A stretch of DNA of 7,386 nt from an uncultured Clostridia bacterium (GCA_934131055.1 CAKOZB010000069.1:1-7386); one strand, 5' to 3'. Positions 1 through 6,712 are shown, counted from the first letter of the stretch. Notes: a model not told the origin generated them from the sequence alone. Translations and numbers: made by a program.

Positions 1-37
1 TTACATTTTATTGATTATTATTTAACTAAATAGATTT

Positions 38-78
38 AAAACTTATAAATCTAGCAATTAACTAAATTTATAAGTTTT
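38..78 (-). terminator. Intrinsic terminator of the small DUF6809-like gene, possibly bidirectional
   Basis: A 17-bp inverted repeat (38-54 with 62-78) has a 7-nt loop and starts three bases past the stop codon of the small gene. In minus-strand RNA every position pairs, one as G.U; in plus-strand RNA that pair becomes a C-A mismatch. The plus side has the better T-run (six T at 75-80), so it could also stop a plus-strand transcript coming from the left, outside the window. Confidence 0.75.
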
Positions 79-81
79 TTA

Positions 82-345
82 TTATATGTTTTCCAAATCT
101 TTGCCATATTTTACTCCTAATGAATAACTAAATGCAAAATAATATTCTTCGGTCTTATAAAATAGCTGTACTATTTCATCAAACTGTTCTTTTTGTTGTT
201 TTGATAAAGTTTGTTCGAGTTCTTCCATTGCATCAGTCAGCCTAAGATATTCTTTTTTAAAATTTTGATTTTCTTTTAAAATTGGTAATTTTTGCTCTAC
301 ATAATTACTAATAAATTTATAGTTATCATTATTAAATATTTCCAT
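82..345 (-). CDS. Small helical protein, DUF6809-like, 87 aa
   Basis: Small soluble protein of unknown function. It has no signal peptide or membrane segment and looks almost entirely helical and charged. The central part (KEYLRLTDAMEELEQTL, then QKEQFDEIVQLF) and the C-terminal FSYSLGVKYGKDLE resemble the general layout of DUF6809 proteins: a small N-terminal helix, an LxxxL coil, a KxxFD-type helix, then a short aromatic/Gly-rich end. This family call is from memory of its pattern, not from a search. The frame stays open for seven more codons upstream (to 366), but the strong ribosome site AAGGGAG sits 5 nt before the ATG at 345, so translation should start there. The gene is monocistronic, with its own terminator directly after the stop and about 200 nt of leader and intergenic DNA between it and the small RNA terminator upstream. 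DUF6809-type genes are often accessory, but nothing here shows a mobile element. Confidence 0.75.
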   Translation of the reverse strand: MEIFNNDNYKFISNYVEQKLPILKENQNFKKEYLRLTDAMEELEQTLSKQQKEQFDEIVQLFYKTEEYYFAFSYSLGVKYGKDLENI

Positions 346-350
346 GTTTT

Positions 351-357
351 CTCCCTT
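351..357 (-). promoter_or_regulatory. Ribosome binding site deciding the start of the DUF6809-like gene
   Basis: Minus-strand AAGGGAG lies 5 nt upstream of the ATG at 345. It lies downstream of the alternative ATG at 366, so it supports the shorter 87-residue product. Confidence 0.8.
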
Positions 358-483
358 CTCTAACATAAATTAATTTTAAGCAATTAACTTATTATTCTGT
401 TTATTGCCATTTTAATATATTAAAAGTATTTCCTTCTATTGTTTTTTTACACATCTTAATACATTTTTAATAAAAACAACTTT

Positions 484-492
484 AATATACCA
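484..492 (-). promoter_or_regulatory. Possible extended -10 promoter for the DUF6809-like gene
   Basis: Minus-strand TGGTATATT fits the extended -10 form (TGn followed by TATATT), but no good -35 is visible 16-18 nt upstream. If used, it would give a leader of about 130 nt (roughly 346-477). I see no clear riboswitch or structured motif in that leader, only AT-rich sequence. Transcription could instead come from read-through of the small RNA terminator. Confidence 0.35.
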
Positions 493-540
493 TATAAATT
501 CAAATTAACGTACTGTTATTTTATCTTTTATTAAATATAA

Positions 541-633
541 AATAATAGCTTAACACTTGTCATCAAGTATTAAGCTATTTCATTTTCATTTAAACATAAA
601 AGTTTAGGCGTTGGCATACCGCCTCAAATATCT
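541..633 (-). ncRNA. Candidate small RNA of about 90-95 nt with own promoter and terminator
   Basis: The unit is defined by a near-consensus promoter (640-668), a predicted start near 633 and an intrinsic terminator (544-579). The 5' part folds as a short GC-rich hairpin: AGGCG (minus, 624-620) pairs with CGCCT (610-606) around the 9-nt loop GTATGCCAA. This is one of the few GC-rich spots in the intergenic region. About 25 nt of A/T-rich linker lead to the terminator. A short promoter-hairpin-terminator unit of this size resembles antitoxin RNAs of Fst/par-type type I toxin-antitoxin loci. However, no convergent toxin frame is visible: the plus strand at 430-545 has no ATG. A 15-codon frame lies inside it (570-617, MPTPKLLCLNENEIA), with a weak GAGG site, so a leader peptide is an alternative. 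I do not recognise the RNA as a known Rfam family. Confidence 0.55.
544..579 (-). terminator. Terminator of the candidate small RNA
   Basis: Sixteen-bp stem (544-559 with 564-579) and 4-nt loop. It is fully paired in minus-strand RNA with one G.U, and has one C-A mismatch if read on the plus strand. The minus-strand RNA continues into ATTTTATATTT, a broken U-tract. It separates the small RNA from the DUF6809-like gene. Confidence 0.75.
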
Positions 634-639
634 ATAATT

Positions 640-668
640 AATATAGCATCATTGATACGATTAGTCAA
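640..668 (-). promoter_or_regulatory. SigA-type promoter of the candidate small RNA
   Basis: Minus-strand TTGACT (663-668), an exact 17-nt spacer, then TATATT (640-645). This is the best housekeeping promoter in the window and drives minus-strand transcription into the 5' hairpin at 606-624, with the start expected near 633. Confidence 0.75.
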
Positions 669-670
669 CT

Positions 671-695
671 AAAATATAAAAAAATTTTATATTTT
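671..695. repeat. Perfect A/T-only inverted repeat, 11-bp arms
   Basis: Arms 671-681 and 685-695 surround a 3-nt loop. It ends a few bases upstream of the small RNA -35 box (minus direction), so it could be a weak terminator protecting the small RNA promoter from phosphodiesterase read-through, or a regulator site. An all-A/T palindrome is also fairly likely by chance in DNA this AT-rich. Confidence 0.4.
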
Positions 696-771
696 AACTA
701 TTACACACTTTATTTTACACTATCAGAAAATGATAATTTCAACCAATTTTTTTCTTCTTTTATTTTTTTAC

Positions 772-794
772 ACTAATTTTATAAAAAAATTAGT
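772..794 (-). terminator. Possible weak terminator hairpin after the phosphodiesterase gene
   Basis: Inverted repeat ACTAATTTT (772-780) with AAAATTAGT (786-794), 5-nt loop, starting 24 nt past the EAL gene stop. On the minus strand it is followed by GTAAAAAA and not by a U-run, so it is a poor intrinsic terminator. It is, however, the first sizeable hairpin after the gene. Confidence 0.35.
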
Positions 795-817
795 AGGTTT
801 TTCAGTGCTTAAGTATA

Positions 818-1600
818 TTACTTAAACACATTTTTATATTTTTCTTCAAATTTTTCTATTGATATTGGCTTTTCAAAATAATATCCTTGTATCATATCAC
901 AATTTATTCTTTTTAAGTAATCAACTTGTTCCTTGTTTTCTATGCCTTCTGCCACAACTTCTATTCCCAGCTTATGTGACATTTCAATTATTGCCTCTAT
1001 TATAATTTTACCTCGACTACTTTCTACTATATCATCAAAAAAACTTTTATCCATTTTTAGAACATCTATATTAATATTTTTTAACATGCTAAAAGATGAA
1101 TAACCTGTTCCAAAGTCATCCATAGATACTATAAATCCCAATTTGTGAACATTTCTTTCCGCTTCTTTTGCAAGCTCAACATTATTAACAACAGAGGTCT
1201 CCGTCATTTCTAATTCTATAGTATTTGGTTTTATACTATATTTATTTACAAAATCTACTAAATCATTTATATGATTTTTATTATACAAATGTAATCTTGA
1301 CTCATTTACTGATATTGGAAAGATTTTATAACCTTTTTTCTCCCAGTTTTGTTGTAATTTGCAAATACTTTCTAGTACATATGTGTCTAGCTCTGTTATT
1401 AACTCATATTTTTCTAATAATGGAACAAAAATATTTGGCATTACTACATCTCCATCTCTATTCCAACGTACCAATGCTTCTGCTCCTGCTAGTTCTTCAG
1501 TTTTTGTATAAAACTTTGGTTGCAAATAAATTACAAATTTATTATTTGCAATTCCTTCTTTTAATCTTTTTTCTAAAATCTTTCTATATTCTATATTCAT
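818..1600 (-). CDS. Stand-alone EAL-domain cyclic-di-GMP phosphodiesterase
   Basis: Predicted cytoplasmic enzyme that hydrolyses cyclic di-GMP to linear pGpG, lowering the second messenger that favours sessile growth. The 260 residues are essentially one EAL domain. The catalytic set known from RocR/TBD1220-type enzymes is complete: EAL with E41, N99 in SVN, E131 in ELEMTE, D161-D162 in DDFGTGYSS (loop 6), K182 in LKMDKSF, E218 in AEGIE and Q238 in QGYYFEKP. Activity is therefore likely. There is no GGDEF, PAS, REC or membrane segment; the first 20 residues look like the helix that normally links to an upstream domain, so the gene may descend from a multidomain protein or be controlled at expression level. 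AGGTGA lies 5 nt before the ATG. The gene sits 64 nt after the terminator of the smc operon, too short a gap for a cyclic-di-GMP riboswitch, and I saw no clear promoter there. The closest named analogues are YhjH/PdeH-like free EAL proteins. Confidence 0.93.
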   Translation of the reverse strand: MNIEYRKILEKRLKEGIANNKFVIYLQPKFYTKTEELAGAEALVRWNRDGDVVMPNIFVPLLEKYELITELDTYVLESICKLQQNWEKKGYKIFPISVNESRLHLYNKNHINDLVDFVNKYSIKPNTIELEMTETSVVNNVELAKEAERNVHKLGFIVSMDDFGTGYSSFSMLKNINIDVLKMDKSFFDDIVESSRGKIIIEAIIEMSHKLGIEVVAEGIENKEQVDYLKRINCDMIQGYYFEKPISIEKFEEKYKNVFK

Positions 1601-1664
1601 ATTATCACCTAAAATTATTGTTTACATTTTTCATAAAAAAATTTCATATTTTAGAAAAAATTAT

Positions 1665-1689
1665 AAAACCCCAAACATGTTGAGGTTTT
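1665..1689 (-). terminator. Intrinsic terminator of the smc operon
   Basis: Ten-bp stem (1665-1674 with 1680-1689) and 5-nt loop, six bases past the stop of the winged-helix-repeat gene. In minus-strand RNA it pairs fully with one G.U and runs into ATAATTTTTT, a proper U-tract. It separates the operon from the EAL gene. Confidence 0.85.
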
Positions 1690-1694
1690 ATTTT

Positions 1695-2558
1695 CTATCT
1701 TCCATCATCTTGTTCAATTAAATCTCTTCTGTTTACTTTTGAACTTTCCTTATTTTTCTTAAGTTCTCCGCTTTCAATTATTTCACGCAAAAAGTCTCCT
1801 AAATCTTTATATTTAATGCCTATTTCTTGAATGATTTCTCTTCTTCCTTTTCCTTGTCTTATCAACTCAATTATTTCTTCTTTTTTTGCTTCTCTTGCTT
1901 GCGTGATTTCATCTTGTGTAATAACTCCATCTCTTATAAGTTCAGCCATAAGACTTCTTATATTTTGTTCATCTTTTACTAATTGCCTCGATATTTCTTC
2001 TGCATTATATCCACATTTTAATAATTCAACTATTCGTTTTTTAGTTTTATCTACTTTTTTATATGAATCTATTTTGCCCTCCAATGATAGCTTGTCTAAT
2101 ATTCTTATTAATGTGTCTTGCTTAGTTATCTTCATTTCTTTCATAATTTCACGTTGACCTAAGCCCGCTTTTCTTAATTCTATCACTCTTTTTTCTATTT
2201 CTTCATCTGCACATTGGTAAACTTCTGCTATAGATAACCTTCCTTCTTCAACAAGCCTATCAAGATATAAATAAATTCTATCTACAGAAATACCTAAAGA
2301 ACTAGATATCTCACTCACATTTCTTTTTGCCTTTGCCATACTCAATATCTGTTTTAGCTTTTCCTCAGTTTCTTTCTTATATAAATTTGTAGCCAAGCTA
2401 TCAAGTCTTCCCTCTTCTACAAGTAATCCTATTATAAGCTTCACACGATTTTCATTTGTATCAAGTTCCATTGCAATCTTATCATAAGGATAATTCTTTT
2501 TTCTAAGCTCTAGTATCTTTTCTTTTAATTTCTGTTCTTCTTTATAGCCTCTTATCAT
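1695..2558 (-). CDS. Protein of five tandem winged-helix-like repeats, downstream of smc
   Basis: I do not recognise a named family. The 287 residues consist almost wholly of five diverged repeats of about 42 residues at a 51-56-residue spacing: approximately 11-52, 67-108, 121-163, 172-213 and 225-266. Each has the pattern helix (I.EL.k.G), a helix-turn-helix core (eI...l.i...ri...l..L), then a wing-like end: EEGRL, EEGRL, LEGKI, RDGVI, ESGEL. This is the layout of small HTH/winged-helix domains. The first and second repeats share LVEEGRL but use different codons, so the duplication is old. The tail (267-287) is charged and probably disordered. There is no signal peptide or membrane segment. 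AAGGTGA lies 7 nt before the ATG, inside the 14-nt gap after the smc stop, so co-transcription with smc is near certain. A role in DNA binding or as an SMC partner is inference from architecture and position. A plain transcription factor or a protein-protein scaffold is equally possible. Confidence 0.9.
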   Translation of the reverse strand: MIRGYKEEQKLKEKILELRKKNYPYDKIAMELDTNENRVKLIIGLLVEEGRLDSLATNLYKKETEEKLKQILSMAKAKRNVSEISSSLGISVDRIYLYLDRLVEEGRLSIAEVYQCADEEIEKRVIELRKAGLGQREIMKEMKITKQDTLIRILDKLSLEGKIDSYKKVDKTKKRIVELLKCGYNAEEISRQLVKDEQNIRSLMAELIRDGVITQDEITQAREAKKEEIIELIRQGKGRREIIQEIGIKYKDLGDFLREIIESGELKKNKESSKVNRRDLIEQDDGR

Positions 2559-2572
2559 ATCTATTCACCTTC

Positions 2573-5500
2573 TTATTTAAGTTGCATCGATAATAGTTTG
2601 CTTATTCCCTTTTCTTCCATTGTTACACCGTAAACTGTATCTGCAATTTCCATTGTTCCTTTTCTATGTGTTATTACTAAGAACTGTGTTTCTGTGCTGA
2701 ATTTCTTTAAATATAAGGCATATCTTGCAACGTTTACGTCATCAAGAGCAGCTTCAATTTCGTCTAATATGCAGAATGGAGCCGGATTTATTTTTAGTAT
2801 TGCAAACAATATTGCTATTGCTGTTAATGCTTTTTCTCCACCCGATAATAGCATCATGTTTTGTAGTTTCTTTCCTGGTGGTTGTACCCTAATGTCTATT
2901 CCACATTCTAGTATGTTGGCTTCATCTTCTAATATTAGCTCTGCTTTTCCTCCACCAAATAGTTCGATGAACACTTCGTTGAAGTTTTTGTTTATTTGCT
3001 TGAATTTCTCATCAAATTGCTTTTGCATTGTAGTTGTCATTTCAGAAATTACATTTCTAAGCTTTGTGATAGAGTCTTCTAAATCAAGCCTTTGCTCATT
3101 CATAAAGTCATATCTTTCTTGCATTTTCTTGTAATCTTCTATTGCATCTACATTTATGCTTCCTAAGTCTGCTATATTTTTACGTAGTTCTGTTGTTTTC
3201 TTTTGAGCAACTTGAACATTATCTGGCTTTGCATAACCATCTGCATTGTTAGGAGTTAGCTCATATTCTTGCCACAATCTGTTTATTAAATCGTCTATGT
3301 CTTGCTCTTGTTTTGTTTTCTTGCTTTCTACTTTTACTATTTGCTCTTTTAGACCATTTAACACACTATATTGTGACTCTATCTGAGCTTCTATTTTTTC
3401 TAATTCCCCATTTTTTGCTGTCTTTTCATTCTTTAGAGCTTCTATCTTTTCTGAGCTATTTGTAACTTCGGATTTAATCTTTTCTATTTCTTGCTCGAAG
3501 TTTGAAATTGCTTCTTCATTTTTAGTAGTCTCTAATTTTGCATTCTCTATGTCTGCTTGTTTTGTCTCTATGCTTGCATTTGCATTTTGAATGTCTTGCT
3601 CTATTCTTGCAATCATTTCGTCAAGTGATGTTCCACTCTCGTCAAATGAAGATACAGAAATTTTTAAGTCCGTTATATCTGTATTTAAGTTGTCTATGTA
3701 AGTCTGGTCGTCTTTATTTAGCTCTGCAAACTGTGTAATCTCTGCATTTAATTCTTGCATTTCTTTGTCTAAATTTGCAATTACTTGTTTAGTGCCTTCC
3801 TTAGAAACTTCTAATTTCTTCTTTTCTTCATCAATTTCTTCAACTTGATTTTTTAACTTAGCCATTTTTTCTTCAAGTTTAGTAATTTGGCTTTCTATCA
3901 TGTCTAATTCTTGCTTTTTAGTTGCATATGTAATCTCAATTTCTTGTAAATTTTTCTCTAGTCTTGCAGATTCTTCTATTGTATCTGCTATTTTTACAGA
4001 ATGTTCTTCCTTTTCTTTTTCTAGCTTCTTAATTTCTGAGTTAAGTTCTTCTAGCTTAGCTTTTAATTCTTCAATTTCTCTACTTCTTCCTAATATGTTT
4101 ACAGTTTTTTGAGCTACTGAACCACCACTAATTGCACCAGATGGATTTATTACGTCTCCTTCTAGTGTTACTATTCTAAATGAATAGCTGTTTGCCTTTG
4201 CAAGTTTTATGGCACTATCCATATTTTCTACAATCACGGTTCTGCCAAGCAAATTTAAGATTATGTCTTGGTATTTCTTATCTGCTTTTACTAGGTCTGC
4301 TGCTATACCAATAACACCATCTATTCCATTAGAATTTACTTTTTCTATTTTCTTTCCATGCACTGATGAAATTGGTAAAAAGCTTGCTCTTCCTAAATTG
4401 TTCTTGCGCAAATGCTCTATCAATTTTTTTGCATCTGTTTCTGTTTTTGTAACTATATTTTGCATAGCTTGACCCAAGCACATTTCGATTGCTGTTTCAT
4501 ACTTTTTGTCAACAGAAATTAAACTTGCAAGCACACCTTCAACTCCTGCATTTAATTCACTATTTTGTTCACATGCAAGTAGTAAAGACTTAACACTCTT
4601 CATATATCCATCTTTATCACGTTCTGTTTCGATTAAGAACTTACATCTAGAATCTTTCATTCTATACTCTGCTGTACGCTTGTTTATTTTGTCATCAAAG
4701 TCTTTTATAACAGCTAATGCCTCTTCTTTTTGAGCCTTTATTTCTGCTAGAGTCTTAACAGCTTTGTTTCTTGTATTTTCTATTTCTTGAAAGTTCTTCG
4801 AAATTTCTTGTTTCTTTATTCTGTTACTATCTAATTCAGAAATAGTACTTTGAAGCTCTTGCTTTACATTTTTCTTAGTTTTTTCTAGGTTTTCGTAATT
4901 AATTTCATATGTATTAATTTCGGCAAGCCTTTCATATTTTGCATCTGTATCTGCTTCTACTTGTTTCTTCTTACCTTCTATCTCAAGCTCTTTTTCAGAT
5001 AACTTAGCAGATATTTTTGCAAGCTCTTCTTCCTTCTCTTTTAGCTCTGTTTCGAACTTTTCCTTATTCTTAAATAAGTTGTCCTTCTTAGAAACCTTGC
5101 TATCTTTCTCCTCATTGAAATCATTAATTCTTTGATGTAGTTCCTCTATTTCTTTTGTAAGTCTTTCAATATTTGTAGCATTGTTTGAAATTCTTTCTTT
5201 AGAAACATTTATCTGAGAATTTAACTGTTCAATCTTAGTCTTGCTCTCGAAACCAACATTTTGCATATTTTCAATTTCTGCAATAAGTTCATCAATTCTA
5301 GTTTTTAAAGTATCTTTTTTATTTTGACCCTCTTCTAACTTTTGGCTTTCTGATGTTTCTTGGTCTTTTAAAATTTGTAAATCTTCTACAATTTGTTCAA
5401 GTTTTTCCTTATATGTATTTATGTTATACACAAATAATCCAACTTCAATGCTCTTAAGCTCTTCTCTTAAATCTAAGAACTTTCTGGCTTTATCTGCCTG

Positions 5501-6121
5501 CAATTTAAGTGGATCTAATTGTCCTTCTATTTCAGACAAAATATCATTTATACGCAATAGGTTAAGCTTTGTCTGCTCTAGTTTTTTCTCAGACTCTACC
5601 TTACGAGTTCTATATTTTACAATTCCAGCAGCCTCTTCGAAAATATGTCTTCTATCATCAGATTTGTTGCTCAAAATTTCGTCAATTTTACCTTGTCCTA
5701 TTATAGAATATCCGTCTTTTCCGATTCCGGTATCCATAAACAATTCTATAATATCTTTAAGTCTACATGGTGTTTTATTTATAAAATAGCCTGTCTCACC
5801 ACTTCTGTACAATTTCCTTGTAACAGTAACTTCATTATATTCAATTGGTAACTTGCCATCAGAGTTATCTATTACGATAGATGCCTCGGCAAATCCCAAC
5901 GATTTTCTATTTTGAGTCCCCGCAAATATTACGTCTTCTGCCTTTGCGCCTCTTAAAGACTTCATACTCTGCTCTCCAAGTACCCATCTAATGCTATCCG
6001 AAATATTACTCTTACCAGAACCATTTGGTCCAATAACAGCTGTAATACCCGGCTTAAATTCTAATACAGTCTTATCTGCAAATGATTTAAACCCTTGCAG
6101 TTCTAGTCTTTTCAAATACAT
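2573..6121 (-). CDS. smc: Chromosome segregation ATPase SMC
   Basis: Bacterial condensin core subunit. It dimerises, binds the kleisin ScpA with ScpB, and uses ATP to extrude DNA loops for chromosome compaction and segregation. At 1182 residues it is full length (Bacillus subtilis Smc is 1186). In order: N-terminal head with Walker A GPNGSGKSN (31-39, K37) and Q-loop region IIGQGKIDEIL; the conserved FEEAAGIVKYRTRK; a first long coiled coil (about 170-505); a hinge (about 510-675) with GVEGVLASLI and the glycine-rich end GAISGGSV; a second coiled coil (about 680-1030); and the C-terminal head with signature LLSGGEKALTA (S1093), Walker B CILDEIEAALDD (E1121 catalytic) and VITHRK. The ATG directly follows the TAA of the upstream nucleosidase-like gene, and AGAGGAGA lies 7 nt before it inside that gene, so translational coupling is likely. 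The common neighbours rnc and ftsY and the partners scpA/scpB are not in the window. Confidence 0.99.
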   Translation of the reverse strand: MYLKRLELQGFKSFADKTVLEFKPGITAVIGPNGSGKSNISDSIRWVLGEQSMKSLRGAKAEDVIFAGTQNRKSLGFAEASIVIDNSDGKLPIEYNEVTVTRKLYRSGETGYFINKTPCRLKDIIELFMDTGIGKDGYSIIGQGKIDEILSNKSDDRRHIFEEAAGIVKYRTRKVESEKKLEQTKLNLLRINDILSEIEGQLDPLKLQADKARKFLDLREELKSIEVGLFVYNINTYKEKLEQIVEDLQILKDQETSESQKLEEGQNKKDTLKTRIDELIAEIENMQNVGFESKTKIEQLNSQINVSKERISNNATNIERLTKEIEELHQRINDFNEEKDSKVSKKDNLFKNKEKFETELKEKEEELAKISAKLSEKELEIEGKKKQVEADTDAKYERLAEINTYEINYENLEKTKKNVKQELQSTISELDSNRIKKQEISKNFQEIENTRNKAVKTLAEIKAQKEEALAVIKDFDDKINKRTAEYRMKDSRCKFLIETERDKDGYMKSVKSLLLACEQNSELNAGVEGVLASLISVDKKYETAIEMCLGQAMQNIVTKTETDAKKLIEHLRKNNLGRASFLPISSVHGKKIEKVNSNGIDGVIGIAADLVKADKKYQDIILNLLGRTVIVENMDSAIKLAKANSYSFRIVTLEGDVINPSGAISGGSVAQKTVNILGRSREIEELKAKLEELNSEIKKLEKEKEEHSVKIADTIEESARLEKNLQEIEITYATKKQELDMIESQITKLEEKMAKLKNQVEEIDEEKKKLEVSKEGTKQVIANLDKEMQELNAEITQFAELNKDDQTYIDNLNTDITDLKISVSSFDESGTSLDEMIARIEQDIQNANASIETKQADIENAKLETTKNEEAISNFEQEIEKIKSEVTNSSEKIEALKNEKTAKNGELEKIEAQIESQYSVLNGLKEQIVKVESKKTKQEQDIDDLINRLWQEYELTPNNADGYAKPDNVQVAQKKTTELRKNIADLGSINVDAIEDYKKMQERYDFMNEQRLDLEDSITKLRNVISEMTTTMQKQFDEKFKQINKNFNEVFIELFGGGKAELILEDEANILECGIDIRVQPPGKKLQNMMLLSGGEKALTAIAILFAILKINPAPFCILDEIEAALDDVNVARYALYLKKFSTETQFLVITHRKGTMEIADTVYGVTMEEKGISKLLSMQLK

Positions 6122-6712
6122 TTATAGTTCTCCTCTTAATAATTCTAATCCACTAGTTAATTCCATTACTTCTTTCATATCTATATTTTTGTAGTAATCG
6201 TCTAAACTTAAATTATCACTAACTTTTTTTAGTGATATTAAATCTATCTTATACATGCAACAAATTATATAAATAGAATTTAGTTCCATGTCAAAAAGCA
6301 CATCGTCTTTTATATCTGTATGTGTTACAAAACTTTCAGCACTATAACATGGTAATTTCTTAATATTTTCTAATGTTTTAATTCTGTCATCATTAAATTC
6401 TTCAACAGTATATTGTTGCTCTCCTGGAATGTTCCATTCATAATTATAAGATTTACTAACACTTACCCATTCTCCAATTTTAGAGTTAGTAGAGCCAACA
6501 TATCCCATATTTATTATTAAGTCTGGTTTTATCTCACAGTTTTCTAAATATCTGGTTAAATTGATTGCTGTTTGCTGTTTTCCAATTCCAGTAATAATTA
6601 AAGAAATATTTTCTTTTCTATATACATTTTCGTTAATCTTTTCTAATTTCAATTTTTCTGCAATGTCTGTTGCTTCCTTTTTCATTGCAATAACAAATAA
6701 AATCTGCTTCAT
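6122..6712 (-). CDS. MTA/SAH nucleosidase-like protein (PNP/UDP phosphorylase family)
   Basis: Predicted cytoplasmic member of the nucleoside phosphorylase fold family. The nearest pattern is 5'-methylthioadenosine/S-adenosylhomocysteine nucleosidase, which cleaves adenine from these by-products of SAM metabolism. The start MKQILFVIAMKKEA matches the family opening, with E13 at the place of the catalytic water-binding Glu. Then follow TGIGKQQTAINL (42-53), PDLIINMGYVG (63-73), FDMEL (140-144, E143 at the purine/ribose-binding ME motif) and LKKVSDN (161-167, D166 at the catalytic Asp). At 196 residues it is shorter than the usual about 230. The stretch after the strand IGEWVSV lacks the familiar YHD..TAFGY motif, and the second Asp of the SDxAD motif is not kept, so substrate and activity are uncertain. 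AGGAGA lies about 8 nt before the ATG. First gene of the operon with smc; its last codons carry the smc ribosome site. Confidence 0.8.
   Translation of the reverse strand: MKQILFVIAMKKEATDIAEKLKLEKINENVYRKENISLIITGIGKQQTAINLTRYLENCEIKPDLIINMGYVGSTNSKIGEWVSVSKSYNYEWNIPGEQQYTVEEFNDDRIKTLENIKKLPCYSAESFVTHTDIKDDVLFDMELNSIYIICCMYKIDLISLKKVSDNLSLDDYYKNIDMKEVMELTSGLELLRGEL
6129..6136 (-). promoter_or_regulatory. smc ribosome binding site inside the upstream gene
   Basis: Minus-strand AGAGGAGA, 7 nt before the smc ATG, lies wholly within the codons for the last residues (RGE) of the nucleosidase-like protein, whose TAA touches the smc ATG. This arrangement favours translational coupling by terminating ribosomes. 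Confidence 0.8.

Larger units (their letters stand above)
669..817. other. AT-rich intergenic stretch with inverted repeats, no gene seen
   Basis: Between the phosphodiesterase stop and the small RNA promoter no convincing gene is visible on either strand. The stretch holds several inverted repeats: 671-695 (11-bp arms, all A/T), 721-735 (TATCA/TGATA), 772-794 (9-bp arms) and 809-825 (TTAAGTA/TACTTAA, overlapping the phosphodiesterase stop). A 31-codon plus-strand frame at 730-825 has no ribosome site and is treated as chance. Confidence 0.5.

Noticed and set aside
430..545. Search for an Fst-like toxin converging on the small RNA terminator
   Set aside because: The plus strand here contains no ATG-started frame of useful length, so a classical par/Fst pair cannot be supported.
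730..825. 31-codon hydrophobic plus-strand frame that might be a type I toxin
   Set aside because: It has no ribosome site before its ATG, does not overlap the candidate antisense RNA, and its Phe/Leu content is explained by T-rich DNA. It overlaps the end of the EAL gene in antisense.
1601..1664. Cyclic-di-GMP riboswitch upstream of the phosphodiesterase
   Set aside because: Only 64 nt separate the start from the previous terminator, and no conserved GEMM-type core or pairing is visible.
1225..1683. 152-codon plus-strand open frame opposite the EAL gene
   Set aside because: It is antisense to a gene with complete catalytic motifs, is Leu/Tyr/Phe-rich as expected from the complement of Lys/Glu-rich coding, and has no ribosome site or recognisable motif.
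2694..6194. Several plus-strand open frames opposite smc
   Set aside because: All are antisense shadows of SMC coiled-coil and hinge coding. They are Ser/Phe/Leu-rich with no start signals.
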